Positions 35,507 to 44,480 of a DNA stretch of 64,000 nt are shown here, piece by piece (the stretch's first letter is position 1; the number at the start of each line of letters is the position of its first letter). The position numbers and the translations under genes were made by a program. Origin of the DNA: an uncultured Gammaproteobacteria bacterium. Its GTDB lineage: Bacteria; Pseudomonadota; Gammaproteobacteria; Arenicellales; JAANXG01. Below the pieces are notes generated by a model that saw only the letters and a program-made list of their open reading frames with translations, was not told where the DNA came from and made no database searches. The DNA lies in assembly GCA_947258975.1 (NCBI GenBank), contig CAMYKK010000029.1:35899-99898 (forward strand), read 5' to 3'.

Positions 35507-36229
35507 ATGTCCACAACGGGTGCAAACGGGGTCGTATTCCAGACGCGCGGACTGACCAAGGTCTACGATATGGGTGAGGTCCAGGTACACGCCTTACGCG
35601 GGGTTGATATCGACCTCTATGGTGGCGAGTTGCTGGTCCTGCTTGGCCCGTCGGGAAGCGGTAAATCGACGTTGCTCAATATCCTGGGTGGTTTGGACAC
35701 AGCTTCGGCTGGGCAAGTGATCTACCGCGGCCGCGAACTGACTACGGCGAGCGATTCCGAACTGACTGAATACCGCCGTCATCATGTGGGCTTTGTCTTC
35801 CAGTTCTACAATCTCATCCCCAGCCTCACCGCCCGCGAAAACGTTGCCGCGGTTACCGAGATCGCCCGCAGTGCGATGGCGCCGGCAGACGCGTTGACGC
35901 TAGTGGGTTTGAGCGAGCGCGTGGATCACTTTCCGGCGCAATTGTCTGGAGGTGAACAGCAACGCGTCGCCATCGCGCGCGCTATCGCCAAGCAGCCGTC
36001 GGTGCTGTTGTGCGACGAGCCGACCGGTGCCCTGGATTCAACCACTGGTATCGTGGTGTTGGAAGTGTTGGAAAGGATCAATCGGGACCTGGGCACTACC
36101 ACCGCTTTGATCACGCATAACGCGGACATCGCAGCCATGGCGGACCGGGTGGTACGCTTGGCCGACGGTCGTATCGTCGATGTCCACCGCAACGTCGAAA
36201 AGAAACCTGCTCGGGAGTTGCGCTGGTAG
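35507..36229 (+). CDS. ABC transporter ATP-binding protein, MacB/LolD type
   Basis: The 240-residue ATPase has Walker [19 protein letters not shown]-loop [14 protein letters not shown], signature [16 protein letters not shown], Walker [13 protein letters not shown] and the switch histidine in LITHN. The LNILGGLD and DEPTGALD forms are typical of the MacB/LolD/DevA branch used with FtsX-type permeases. The permease gene starts three bases after its stop, and an HlyD-type adaptor follows. The three genes form an exporter or mechanotransmission complex at the inner membrane. Confidence 0.93.
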   Translation: MSTTGANGVVFQTRGLTKVYDMGEVQVHALRGVDIDLYGGELLVLLGPSGSGKSTLLNILGGLDTASAGQVIYRGRELTTASDSELTEYRRHHVGFVFQFYNLIPSLTARENVAAVTEIARSAMAPADALTLVGLSERVDHFPAQLSGGEQQRVAIARAIAKQPSVLLCDEPTGALDSTTGIVVLEVLERINRDLGTTTALITHNADIAAMADRVVRLADGRIVDVHRNVEKKPARELRW

Positions 36230-36231
36230 CC

Positions 36232-38667
36232 GTGCGTGCCCTTGACCAAAAGTTGTTGCGCGACCTGATGCGGTTGCGCGGCGTCGTGTTGGCCATTGCG
36301 TTGGTGCTCGTCGGTGGCATATCGACTTTCATCATGTCTTTATCGACCTACGATTCCCTGGTACTTACCCAAGCCAAGTATTATCGCGATCACCGTTTCG
36401 CTCAGGTATTTGTGAGCTTGAAACGTGCCCCGGAAAGCCTGCAGCGGCGTTTCCTGGATATCCGGGGTGTCGACAAAGTAGAGACACGGGTGGTCGCCGC
36501 CGTCAACCTCGATATTCCCGGATTCGCTGATCCGGTGTCAGGACAACTGGTGTCGGTGCCCGATCGCGGTGAGCCGCTGTTCAACGCTTTATATCTGCGG
36601 CGTGGACGGATGGTGGACCCGGCACGTGACGATGAAGTGGTGATCAGCGAATCTTTCGCCAATGCGCATCAATTTAGATTGGGCGACGCCTTGTCTGTCA
36701 CCGTTAATGGTCGGCGTAAAGCGGTGACCATTGTCGGCATCGTGCTCTCGCCCGAGTACATCTACGAAATTCAACCCGGCGCCGTGTTCCCGGACTATCA
36801 ACGCTTCGGCATATTGTGGATGGCGCGGGCGCCGCTGGCCGCGGCCTACGATATGGAGGGCGCATTTAACGATGTCGCACTGTCACTGACCGCGGACGCC
36901 AATCACGACGATGTTATCGACCGGCTGGACGAATTTCTCAGGCCGTATGGCGGGCGCGGCGCTTATGGGCGCCAGGACCAATTGTCGCATAAATTCCTTG
37001 CTGAGGAATTCGGTCAGCTGGAGACGATGGCGACAGTTTTTCCGGTAATCTTTCTCGGTGTCGCGGCATTTCTTCTAAATGTTGTCATCGGCCGTCTAAT
37101 CAATACCGAGCGCGAGCAGATCGCCATACTCAAGGCGTTCGGCTACCGGAATGGCGAGATTGGTTGGCACTACACCAAGTTCTCGCTCATGATCGTGGCC
37201 ATTGGTTTGGCCGGTGGCGTGGTGGTCGGTATTTTTTTGGGTAAGGGTATGTCTGCCGTATACCAGGATTTCTACCGGTTTCCTTTTCTAGAGTACGAGT
37301 TGAAAATGAGCGTGGTCGTCAATGCGGCATTAGTCGCCGTAGCGGCGGGGCTTGCGGGCACGTTAACTTCCGTGGCCCGTGCCGTTCAACTGCCGCCCGC
37401 CGAAGGTATGCGGCCCGAGACGCCGACTGAATTCCGTGCCACGCTCGTGGAACGGGCAGGATTGCAGCGATGGTTCGCGCAGCCGACGCGGATGATCATG
37501 CGTCATATTGAGCGCCGTCCACTGCGTGCGCTGTTGACGGTGCTCGGGATTGCCAGCGCCTGCGGTGTCATTATGGTATCCAACTTTCAGGAAGACGCAA
37601 TACATCACATGATCGATGTCCAGTACGGAATGAGCTCGCGTGAGGACCTGTCGGTAAGTTTTGTGGGGCCGACTTCGGCCCGGGCGCTGCAGTCACTCAA
37701 GGGTGTGGCTGGTGTAGCCCATGTGGAGGGTTTCCGCAGCGTGCCGGTACGCTTACATTTCGAACACCGGAGCTTTCGTACCGCCTTGCAGGGGGTGGAA
37801 TCCGACGGGGAGCTACATCGCATCTTGGACAAAGATCTCAGGCGCATAAAACTTCCCGCGGCGGGCGTGGTGATGACCGACTACCTTGCCAAGATTCTGG
37901 GTATGAAGGCAGGTGACTGGGTGACCGTGGAAGTGCTGGAAGACAGCCAGCCGGTATTGCGTGCTACGGGATTCGCGCGCCCAAAGACGTTTCAGTTCGC
38001 CGATGTGCTGGCAGGGAGCCAACCTGCACTGCGCCTCCCACTGGTCGCTACCACAAAACAATATCTCGGTGTATCCGCCTATCTGCGACGTAATGTACTC
38101 AATCGGCTTCTTGAGGAGGGCGATGTGATCAATGGTGCCTATATCTCTACCGACAGCCGTTACCAAAGCAAGGTCTACTCGCGGCTCAAGGATATGCCGC
38201 GAGTGTCTGGTACGGTGATTCGCGAAGCTGCGATTGCACAGTTCAATCAGACTATGGAGCAGACGATATTGTTCTTCACCATGGTAACGGCATCGCTGGG
38301 AGCCGTGATCGCATTTGGTGTTGTTTACAACAGTGCGCGAATCGCGTTGTCCGAACGTGGCCGGGAGTTGGCGAGTTTGCGCGTACTCGGCTTTACCGTA
38401 GGCGAGATCGCATACATTCTGCTCGGTGAACTTGCCTTGCTGACATTGATGGCGTTGCCGATAGGATTTATGTTTGGGCGCGCACTATGCGCTTACCTGG
38501 TGTCACAGTTCGAATCGGATCTATATCGTATTCCCCTGATACTGGAACCGGACGCATATTCATTTGCGACGATGGTTATTCTCACTTCAGCTATCATCTC
38601 GGGGTATCTAGTGTGGCGTCGATTGCGCTGCTTGGATTTGATCGCTGTATTAAAGATGAGAGAGTGA
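36232..38667 (+). CDS. FtsX/MacB-like ABC transporter permease
   Basis: The 811-residue permease begins at a GTG with one N-terminal helix (about 15-40) and a periplasmic MacB_PCD-like domain (about 45-260). A three-helix FtsX unit follows (FLGVAAFLLNVVIGRLI; ILKAFGYRNGEIGWHYTKFSLM), then a fourth helix and a second periplasmic domain (about 450-670). A final FtsX unit closes it (FGVVYNSARIALSERGRELASLRVLGFTVGEI). This double-module form occurs with DevC-like and lipoprotein-type systems. It partners the ATPase three bases upstream and the adaptor just downstream. Confidence 0.9.
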   Translation: MRALDQKLLRDLMRLRGVVLAIALVLVGGISTFIMSLSTYDSLVLTQAKYYRDHRFAQVFVSLKRAPESLQRRFLDIRGVDKVETRVVAAVNLDIPGFADPVSGQLVSVPDRGEPLFNALYLRRGRMVDPARDDEVVISESFANAHQFRLGDALSVTVNGRRKAVTIVGIVLSPEYIYEIQPGAVFPDYQRFGILWMARAPLAAAYDMEGAFNDVALSLTADANHDDVIDRLDEFLRPYGGRGAYGRQDQLSHKFLAEEFGQLETMATVFPVIFLGVAAFLLNVVIGRLINTEREQIAILKAFGYRNGEIGWHYTKFSLMIVAIGLAGGVVVGIFLGKGMSAVYQDFYRFPFLEYELKMSVVVNAALVAVAAGLAGTLTSVARAVQLPPAEGMRPETPTEFRATLVERAGLQRWFAQPTRMIMRHIERRPLRALLTVLGIASACGVIMVSNFQEDAIHHMIDVQYGMSSREDLSVSFVGPTSARALQSLKGVAGVAHVEGFRSVPVRLHFEHRSFRTALQGVESDGELHRILDKDLRRIKLPAAGVVMTDYLAKILGMKAGDWVTVEVLEDSQPVLRATGFARPKTFQFADVLAGSQPALRLPLVATTKQYLGVSAYLRRNVLNRLLEEGDVINGAYISTDSRYQSKVYSRLKDMPRVSGTVIREAAIAQFNQTMEQTILFFTMVTASLGAVIAFGVVYNSARIALSERGRELASLRVLGFTVGEIAYILLGELALLTLMALPIGFMFGRALCAYLVSQFESDLYRIPLILEPDAYSFATMVILTSAIISGYLVWRRLRCLDLIAVLKMRE

Positions 38668-38672
38668 GCCAT

Positions 38673-39875
38673 ATGTCTTGGGGACGCCGATTGCGACTCA
38701 TCTTATTGTCCGCGGGGATCGTGGCCGCGATCGTTTGGGGCTACTGGCCGCGCGCGGTGTTGGTGGATGCCGCACCGGTCAGGCGGGACACCCTGTCGGT
38801 GACCGTGGATGAGGAGGGTAAGACTCGGGTCATCGATCGCTACGTGGTGTCGGCCCCGGTGGCCGGATATGCGCGCCGCGTCCAACTCGATGTGGGAGAT
38901 CGGGTGCAACAAGGTCAGGCTACCGTGGAGCTGGAACCATTGCGGTCCGATGTGTTGGACCCGCGGCGCCGCGCGGAGGCACGGGCACGTGTAGCTGCTT
39001 CGGAGGCCTCGCTGGATGCCGCCGAGGCGAAATCACGTGCCGCCCGCGCCGATGCTGATTACGCAGCCAGTGAATACGATCGTAAACAACGTCTGTGGAA
39101 GAGTCGGACCATCTCGCAGGAGGCTCTGGACGCGGCACGTAACCAGAAGCAACGCACCGCCGCGAATTCGCGCTCGGCCCAATTTGCCGTGGATGTCGCC
39201 CGGCACGAGTTGGAGGCCGCGCGCACCGCTCTAGCTTATTCCGCCGCGCAGGTAGAGAGCAACGGAGAATGTGTGCAAGTTCGGTCACCGGTAGTCGGCA
39301 CAGTCCTCAAGTTGCACCACAAGAGTGAGGGGGTCGTGCACGCTGGACAGGCGCTGGTCGAGGTTGGTGACCCGCGCGCATTGGAGGTCGTGGTTGATCT
39401 GCTGTCGGCGGATGCGGTGCGCGTAGAACCCGGTACCCGGGTGTTGTTTGATCGCTGGGGCGGCGACGGTCTATTGGAAGGGGTGGTGCGCGTGGTCGAG
39501 CCGACGGGATTCACCAAGATATCGGCGTTGGGCATCGAAGAGCAAAGAGTGTGGGTGATCGTGGACATCACCTCGCCGCCGGAAAAATGGATCCGTCTTG
39601 GTGACGGCTATCGGCTCGAAGCGAGTTTTCTCATCTGGCAGGAGGGCGATGTGCTGCAAATTCCCGCCAGCGCGCTGTTCCGCTATGGCCGAAACGGTTG
39701 GGCGGTTTTCGTCATCAACGAGGGAGTGGCGCGCCGCCGTGTCGTGGAAGTCGGCCGCAATAACGGATTGGTGTCACAAGTGATCAACGGTTTAACAGAC
39801 GGTGAAATGGTCATTGTTCATCCCGATGATACGATCCAAGATGGAACGAAAGTAAAACCGAGATCCGCAGATTAG
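38673..39875 (+). CDS. HlyD-family periplasmic adaptor of the ABC exporter
   Basis: From ATG 38673 the protein is 400 residues; a GTG at 38664 overlapping the permease stop is an alternative start. It has one N-terminal helix (LRLILLSAGIVAAIVWGYW), a biotinyl-lipoyl half (VVSAPVAGYARRVQLDVGDRV), a long coiled-coil hairpin (about 95-205, alanine/arginine rich), the second lipoyl half (VRSPVVGTVLKLHHKSEGVV), then beta-barrel and membrane-proximal domains. It links the inner-membrane ABC pair to the outer membrane or extracts a lipidic substrate. No outer-membrane factor gene lies beside it. Confidence 0.92.
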   Translation: MSWGRRLRLILLSAGIVAAIVWGYWPRAVLVDAAPVRRDTLSVTVDEEGKTRVIDRYVVSAPVAGYARRVQLDVGDRVQQGQATVELEPLRSDVLDPRRRAEARARVAASEASLDAAEAKSRAARADADYAASEYDRKQRLWKSRTISQEALDAARNQKQRTAANSRSAQFAVDVARHELEAARTALAYSAAQVESNGECVQVRSPVVGTVLKLHHKSEGVVHAGQALVEVGDPRALEVVVDLLSADAVRVEPGTRVLFDRWGGDGLLEGVVRVVEPTGFTKISALGIEEQRVWVIVDITSPPEKWIRLGDGYRLEASFLIWQEGDVLQIPASALFRYGRNGWAVFVINEGVARRRVVEVGRNNGLVSQVINGLTDGEMVIVHPDDTIQDGTKVKPRSAD

Positions 39876-40096
39876 TCTGGAATATCTGCCCACGTGGCAC
39901 GTATCTAATGAAGAGGACCGCCGCATATTGCGAGCACCGAGTGTCATTAATTTATAATTTCCAGTAAAAATATATTGTCGCGGTCGCCGCGAAGTGAATA
40001 AAACTTGATAGACTATGATTTAAAGTCAATCTTTATCGCTCACAAGGCACGGAATGATTTATTTCGCCCGACCACTCATTATATGGAGGTCTCACC

Positions 40097-40759
40097 ATGA
40101 ATCTACGTAGATCGATGGCTTTCGGTTCAATCTGTGTGCTCGTTGCCGGGGTCTCGCCGGCGGCACTCGCCGACAATTATTTCTCTTTCTGGGGTGCTTA
40201 CACCGACGTCAAGGATTTTGACTTTCAGGCTGCGACCGGCACGCTCAATACCGAATTCGATAACGGCTATGGATTTGGCGCAGCGATTGGTTGGCGATTG
40301 CGTGAAATCGGCACCGGCAACCGGCTTCGCGGCGAGGCCGAAGTCAGTTACCGGTCAAACGATGTGGATACGCACAAACTCAACGGCAGTGCCTTGGCAG
40401 GCGCAACCGGCGATATCGAGAGTACCGCTGCGATGGTGAATGTGTTTATAGATTTCAGTGAGCAGTCGAGCTTTAGCCCGTACATCGGAGGCGGTTTGGG
40501 TATCGCGCATGTCGAGGCGGATGGGTTCGGCGTAAGCGCAATACCAAACGTGCTCTCTGAAGGCGAGTCGGTATTGGCGTTCCAAGCCATAGCCGGGGCC
40601 AGCTGGGATATTTCGCAGAGCGCCGAGATCTTCGGTGAATACCGCTACTTTGCGACCGATGATCCCAGTGTGCAGACATCTGCTGCCGCCGGCGCGGTAC
40701 CCACGGAGATCAAGTATCAAACCAATAATATACTGTTAGGCGTGCGGTTCAATTATTAA
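40097..40759 (+). CDS. Opacity/OmpA-N-like outer-membrane beta-barrel protein
   Basis: The 220-residue protein has a signal peptide ending PAALAD (about 25) and alternating amphipathic strands: GFGAAIGWRLREI, RLRGEAEVSYRSND, AAMVNVFIDF, FSPYIGGGLGIAHVEA, AEIFGEYRYFAT. It ends NNILLGVRFNY, the aromatic C-terminal outer-membrane signature. Eight strands are expected. TATGGAGGTCTCACC gives a good ribosome-binding site, and the upstream 200 bases are AT-rich. It is convergent with the cold-shock gene and shares its terminator. The function is structural or adhesive, unknown. Confidence 0.88.
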   Translation: MNLRRSMAFGSICVLVAGVSPAALADNYFSFWGAYTDVKDFDFQAATGTLNTEFDNGYGFGAAIGWRLREIGTGNRLRGEAEVSYRSNDVDTHKLNGSALAGATGDIESTAAMVNVFIDFSEQSSFSPYIGGGLGIAHVEADGFGVSAIPNVLSEGESVLAFQAIAGASWDISQSAEIFGEYRYFATDDPSVQTSAAAGAVPTEIKYQTNNILLGVRFNY

Positions 40760-40870
40760 CAACTGATCAGCACCGCAATAAAGATCGAAAAGCGCTTGAA
40801 ACCAGGTATTGCACCGGGGAGTGAAATTAAAACCGGCGCCTTGGTCGATATGCGATTCAGTTGGTACAAA

Positions 40871-40899
40871 AAAAGGCAGCCCATGGAGGGCTGCCTTTT
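40871..40899. terminator. Bidirectional rho-independent terminator
   Basis: A perfect 12-bp stem AAAAGGCAGCCC / GGGCTGCCTTTT with loop ATGGA. The A-run before and T-run after serve both convergent genes, the barrel protein (+) and the cold-shock protein (-). Confidence 0.88.
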
Positions 40900-40945
40900 A
40901 CTTATTCAAAAGCAGGACGCCGCGAGGACGTCGAATGCATTTGGG

Positions 40946-41149
40946 TTATGCCGTCTTGAGATTGTCAGCGGCTTCTTTGCCGCGCTCTTTGACAATATCG
41001 TAGCTCAGGCGCTGACCTTCGACCAGCGTTCCGAGTCCCGAGCGCTCCACTGCGCTGATGTGCACAAACACGTCGCGCGAACCACTTTCCGGCTTGATGA
41101 AGCCGAAACCCTTGACGGGGTTAAACCACTTTACAGTACCAATAGCCAT
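40946..41149 (-). CDS. Cold-shock protein, CspA family
   Basis: From ATG 41149, with GGAGG eight bases upstream, the product is 67 residues. It begins MAIGTVKWFNPVKGFGFIKP, containing the RNP1-like KGFGFI, and continues DVFVHISAVERSGL with the RNP2-like VFVHIS. It is a single OB-fold that binds single-stranded RNA/DNA and melts RNA structure. An upstream in-frame ATG would add 12 residues and disrupt the family N-terminus. A structured leader lies upstream on the minus strand. Confidence 0.96.
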   Translation of the reverse strand: MAIGTVKWFNPVKGFGFIKPESGSRDVFVHISAVERSGLGTLVEGQRLSYDIVKERGKEAADNLKTA

Positions 41150-41638
41150 TCTGGCCTCCGTATCAAATAAAATATCCGCGCGCAATTCGGGCGCGAGTCG
41201 AACAACCTAGTTGTCGCGGGTGACTTTAAACAACCGCCCAGGACGGGCGGGTAGCTGAAGGCAGACCAGAACGTAGATTGTATATAGATGATGGAGCCAA
41301 TTCATTAAAAACACAAGGACTAATTCGAAAAATGTCCCCAATGCCGGCTTCCGTTTGGGGTGATACCAGGTTAATTACCCGGCAATTCCCCGCGCTCGCT
41401 GTCATTGATACTGTCGGACGGCGTGCCTGGCCGCTTTCTCTCGTGGCGTGAGGCCGACTCGATCGCGGGTTGTCGCAGACTACGTAGAGGCATGAAAACC
41501 GCGCCGAAAGTACGGAGTCTTTGATGCGGGTCAACGTCACGGATTGACCGAGATGATAGGAATGCATCTACTCTGAAGAGGCATAGCGCAAGTAATGTTG
41601 GCAGATCAAGCGTTAGCGGATCGAATACGGGGAGGCGT
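41150..41638. other. Cold-shock gene leader and gene-free DNA
   Basis: On the minus strand this is the 5' region of the cold-shock gene. It includes a hairpin CCGCCC-AGGAC-GGGCGG (41234-41250) about 85 bases upstream of the start. Long structured leaders are usual for csp mRNAs; a transcription start was not identified. The rest holds no supported gene on either strand. Confidence 0.4.
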
Positions 41639-42064
41639 ATGAGGCGTAAGGGTGTGCCATTGGTGCGGGATTTGATGGTTGATCCGGTGGTTACGCTGGG
41701 TCGAAATGATCGTCTCTCAGTCGCCAACAACCTGCTTAAACAAGAGCGTATCCGGCATATTCCTGTACTGGATGACGATGGCAGGCTTTGTGGCATCGTT
41801 ACGCAGCGGGATTTGTTTCGCGGCGCATTGCTGCGGGCGTTGGGTTATGGATCGCGGATTGCAGACAAGATGTATGAATCGCTGCCAGTGAAGGAGGCGA
41901 TGACGAGTGACGTGCTCACAACTTCTCCTGAAACCCCTGTCCGCGAGGCGGCACACGTGATGCTTGAAAATAAGGTCGGGTGCTTGCCGGTGGTTGTGGC
42001 CGGGAAGTTGGTGGGCATCATTACCGAGGGCGATTTCGTCAAGGCCGCTGCCGGTTCATATTAA
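41639..42064 (+). CDS. Two-CBS-domain protein
   Basis: The 141-residue cytosolic protein is preceded by GGGGAGGC. It consists of two CBS units: VRDLMVDPVVTLGRNDRLSVAN...RIRHIPVLDDDGRLCGIVTQRDL and VKEAMTSDVLTTSPETPVREAA...KVGCLPVVVAGKLVGIITEGDF. CBS pairs bind adenosine nucleotides and usually regulate an enzyme or transporter. No attached catalytic domain exists and no neighbour is an obvious partner. Confidence 0.93.
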   Translation: MRRKGVPLVRDLMVDPVVTLGRNDRLSVANNLLKQERIRHIPVLDDDGRLCGIVTQRDLFRGALLRALGYGSRIADKMYESLPVKEAMTSDVLTTSPETPVREAAHVMLENKVGCLPVVVAGKLVGIITEGDFVKAAAGSY

Positions 42065-42417
42065 GGGAGCTAACTTAGGTAGCGGCTACGTACGAAACAG
42101 CAGCCAATGAATTCATTTTGTCGCCTATCGTAAATTTTTATGGAGCATCGCAAGAATGAGGTTGTGCCAAACCAAGCGGAATCGTCGTGGTTTCCAGTCT
42201 CCTACTGTTGATTGATGAGCCATTCGGTACCGCGAGGATTGTTCTGGTCTTTGCATGGGTAAAGTTTATAATCGCATTCTATTGAGGGTTGGGATGAACC
42301 AGGCTTACCCCGTAAAGCAGCGATTGACGAGCGTTACCGTTGGTTATTTCAGATCGACCGAACCTTCGAGCCAGGCCCGGTTTTCCGGGTAAGTTCAACA
42401 TCAAACAGGAGATATTA
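42065..42417. other. Gene-free stretch before the Met-rich gene
   Basis: No gene is supported. AT-rich patches near 42110-42150 and 42245-42285 could hold the promoter of the downstream gene. AGGAGATATTA at its right end is that gene's ribosome-binding site. Confidence 0.4.
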
Positions 42418-42894
42418 ATGAAAAGAGTTACCACCACGATCGGCGCGCTGGCTTTGGTTGCCAGCATGCACGCCGCAACTGCGGTCCAGGCGCAACAACC
42501 CGATCCGCATCAGATGATGGGCATGATGATGAATCCAAATGTCATGATGAACCCGGCGACGATGATGAACCCAATGATGATGGGCATGAATCCGGGTATG
42601 TGGATGAATCCAAATACCTATATGGGGATGATGAATCCCATGCCGTATATGCAGTACATGAATCCGTCGATGTATACGCAGTGGATGAATCCAGCACCCT
42701 ACACGCAACTAATGAACCCGAACGCCTACATGCAGGGAATGGGCCAAGCCGGTAAACTGATGGATCCACAAAGCTACACAAAGTGGTTCGAGGACATGAC
42801 CAAGGCCATGGATCCCACGAACTATGAAAAGTGGTACAACGAAATGATGGGGGCCGCCAAGGGCGCCGTCCCTCAGGCCGCGCCTCAGAAATAG
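42418..42894 (+). CDS. Exported methionine-rich protein with tandem MNPxxYxxx nonapeptides
   Basis: The 158-residue protein starts at an ATG eight bases after AGGAG. A signal peptide runs to about AVQAQ (26). About a fifth of all residues are methionine (33). Residues 63-107 are five exact-length nonapeptide repeats (MNPNTYMGM, MNPMPYMQY, MNPSMYTQW, MNPAPYTQL, MNPNAYMQG), preceded by irregular MMNP units. Two later related units are MDPQSYTKWF and MDPTNYEKWY. There is no cysteine and one histidine in the mature part. Periplasmic Cu(I) binding by methionine clusters is plausible, but no copper gene is nearby. A strong hairpin follows the gene. Confidence 0.8.
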   Translation: MKRVTTTIGALALVASMHAATAVQAQQPDPHQMMGMMMNPNVMMNPATMMNPMMMGMNPGMWMNPNTYMGMMNPMPYMQYMNPSMYTQWMNPAPYTQLMNPNAYMQGMGQAGKLMDPQSYTKWFEDMTKAMDPTNYEKWYNEMMGAAKGAVPQAAPQK

Positions 42895-42941
42895 TCAATC
42901 GCTACGCGTTGGTTCCTGAGGGCCTGTTGGGAAATAACGAA

Positions 42942-42986
42942 GGGGGCAGGCCTTGATTCGTTTTGTAAAGAGCAAGGCCTGCCCCC
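42942..42986 (+). terminator. Strong hairpin after the Met-rich gene
   Basis: A perfect 14-bp stem GGGGGCAGGCCTTG / CAAGGCCTGCCCCC with a 17-nt loop. No T-run follows; the CTAG end of a MITE-like element starts three bases later. Confidence 0.6.
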
Positions 42987-42988
42987 GG

Positions 42989-43145
42989 CTAGACCGCATT
43001 TCTCACCAGGACCCGGATGCAGGCGCACACAGCGACTACGCGCAGCGCAAGCACTGTGAAAAATTAGGGGTCGGAGTCTGAGACACCGACCCCTATTTTT
43101 CTTTTCAGAATAGTCGCGGGGCGCCTGGCGAGAAAAGCGGGCTAG
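42989..43145 (+). mobile_element. 157-bp MITE-like element with inverted ends
   Basis: Left end CTAGACCGCATTTCTCACCAGG (42989-43010) and right end CCTGGCGAGAAAAGCGGGCTAG (43124-43145) are inverted repeats matching at 19 of 22 positions. There is no coding capacity. The interior holds a rho-independent terminator (43065-43104) and GCGACTACGCGC..CAAGCAC, shared with the copy near 13700. The terminal CTAG may be part of the element or a target duplication. The DUF5062 start codon lies four bases beyond the right end. Confidence 0.65.
43065..43104 (+). terminator. Rho-independent terminator inside the MITE-like element
   Basis: TAGGGGTCGG (43065-43074) pairs with CCGACCCCTA (43086-43095), followed by TTTTTCTTTT. 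It would stop transcription entering from the left before DUF5062. Confidence 0.75.
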
Positions 43146-43149
43146 TGAC

Positions 43150-43410
43150 ATGAAAAAACTGAAAAATGAAGCGGCCTTGATCAAGGCGGCCATACTCGCC
43201 GCCATGAAATATGGTGAGGATCGAGGGGCCGTCGAGTTTGAACCGGCTGATTCCGTGAACGAGAAGATCCTGTTCCTCTACCGGTTGCTAGTGCACGATA
43301 AATTAATCCAACCTTTACCGGAAGATCAGGTTTCGCAAAAGTCCATGCGGCACAAGCTGGCAATGTGGTACGTGAAGCAACTGCCCAAGGATCACCCGCT
43401 GCTGAAGTAA
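43150..43410 (+). CDS. DUF5062 family protein
   Basis: The 86-residue protein reads MKKLKNEAALIKAAILAAMK, then EKILFLYRLLVHDKLIQPLPEDQVS and KHKL-like HKLAMWYVKQLPKDHPLLK, which matches DUF5062 proteins of gammaproteobacteria. It is small, helical and cytosolic, of unknown function. No clear ribosome-binding site exists other than GCGGG at the end of the repeat element, which ends four bases before the ATG. Its promoter must lie in or downstream of the element's internal terminator. Confidence 0.87.
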   Translation: MKKLKNEAALIKAAILAAMKYGEDRGAVEFEPADSVNEKILFLYRLLVHDKLIQPLPEDQVSQKSMRHKLAMWYVKQLPKDHPLLK

Positions 43411-43664
43411 TATAAACCGAAGCGCGATGTCATAGTGCCGCAGATCTCATCGAGACCGTATCTAACAGGCGTTCTGTACGCATTCACCGATCCTCTAGCA
43501 CGAATCCTGGACCCAGGATCCAGGATCCCCGACTCTATTCACGGTCCGCGCCGGAAAGGCCCGCGCGTTTTATTTGTGAGTAGGTGCGATCTATTCACAC
43601 GTGGACTCATCCGGTATGGTTGCCGCAGTTTAAACCCACGTAACCTGGAGAGGAGACCAATCCC

Positions 43665-43979
43665 ATGGTAGAAGTCTTGAAACAAGAACCATCGCGGCGG
43701 GAGACTTGGATTCGCGCGCTCTATGTCATTCTTTTTACATTAATTTACAGCGTTGCTGAGATTGTCGTCGTCGCGGTGGTAGTGCTGCAGTTCGGATTTG
43801 TTCTCATTGCCGGCGACCGGAATCAAAAACTGCTCGATCTTGGAGCAAGCTTGAGTAGATTCATTTATCAGATTCTTCAATATGCAACATTTAAATCGGA
43901 CGATAGGCCGTTTCCGTTCTCAGATTGGCCGTCGGCAAGTAGCGATGTTGAGTCTGATATGCCAGCCGGCTCCTCGTAG
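43665..43979 (+). CDS. DUF4389 family membrane protein
   Basis: The 104-residue protein follows GGAGAGGAGACC. Its core RALYVILFTLIYSVAEIVVVAVVVLQFGFVLIAGDRNQ, LLDLGASLSRFIYQILQYATF and RPFPFSDWPS is the DUF4389 signature: one or two membrane helices and a conserved PFPF.WP tail. Function unknown; found in many gammaproteobacteria. It is monocistronic here. Confidence 0.9.
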   Translation: MVEVLKQEPSRRETWIRALYVILFTLIYSVAEIVVVAVVVLQFGFVLIAGDRNQKLLDLGASLSRFIYQILQYATFKSDDRPFPFSDWPSASSDVESDMPAGSS

Positions 43980-44173
43980 ATGACAAAGACTCCAGCGGGG
44001 CAGGGAGTCAAATCCTCGCGGACCCCCGTGCCATGTCGGCTATGGAATCATATGACAGAGTCAGGCGTCTAAATCTGCTCTACAGAAAGCGTCAGTCGGG
44101 ATGTCTCAGCCGCAGAGGTTCGTTCTCTTCGGCCCGGGCCCCCGAATAACATATACGAAATACGGAGTCAGTT

Positions 44174-44422
44174 ATGTTCAAGAAACTTTGTGCTACGACG
44201 ATATTGCTGGTGATTGCGTCACCGGCCTATGCAGGACACTGTCCAAAAGACGTCAAGGCGATCAATGCCGCGTTGGAAAAAGGCACGAATTTGAATGCCG
44301 AACAGTTGCTTGAGGTCGAGAAATTGCGGGATGAAGGTGAGCGGCTGCATAAAAGTGGTAAACACGGACAATCCCTCGATGTTTTGCACCAAGCCCTGGA
44401 GATGGTTGGAATGAAGCACTAG
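44174..44422 (+). CDS. Small exported helical protein
   Basis: The 82-residue precursor has a signal peptide ending ASPAYAG (about 20). The mature part is an alpha-helical protein (CPKDVKAINAALEKGTNLNAEQ; KLRDEGERLHKSGKHGQSLDVLHQAL) with one cysteine near its N-terminus. The pattern resembles small periplasmic TPR-like helical proteins. A long hairpin ends the gene. Function unknown. Confidence 0.75.
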   Translation: MFKKLCATTILLVIASPAYAGHCPKDVKAINAALEKGTNLNAEQLLEVEKLRDEGERLHKSGKHGQSLDVLHQALEMVGMKH

Positions 44423-44480
44423 CGAGCATCTTATTCGAAGCGTCCTGGGTGCCGTGACGACATAGGAAGGGTTGATCGAG

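Noticed and set aside
42942..43104. Two consecutive hairpins as a CRISPR-like or attC structure
   Set aside because: Arms differ, there are no spaced direct repeats, and no R''/R' core sites; better explained as a gene-end hairpin plus a MITE-like element with a terminator.
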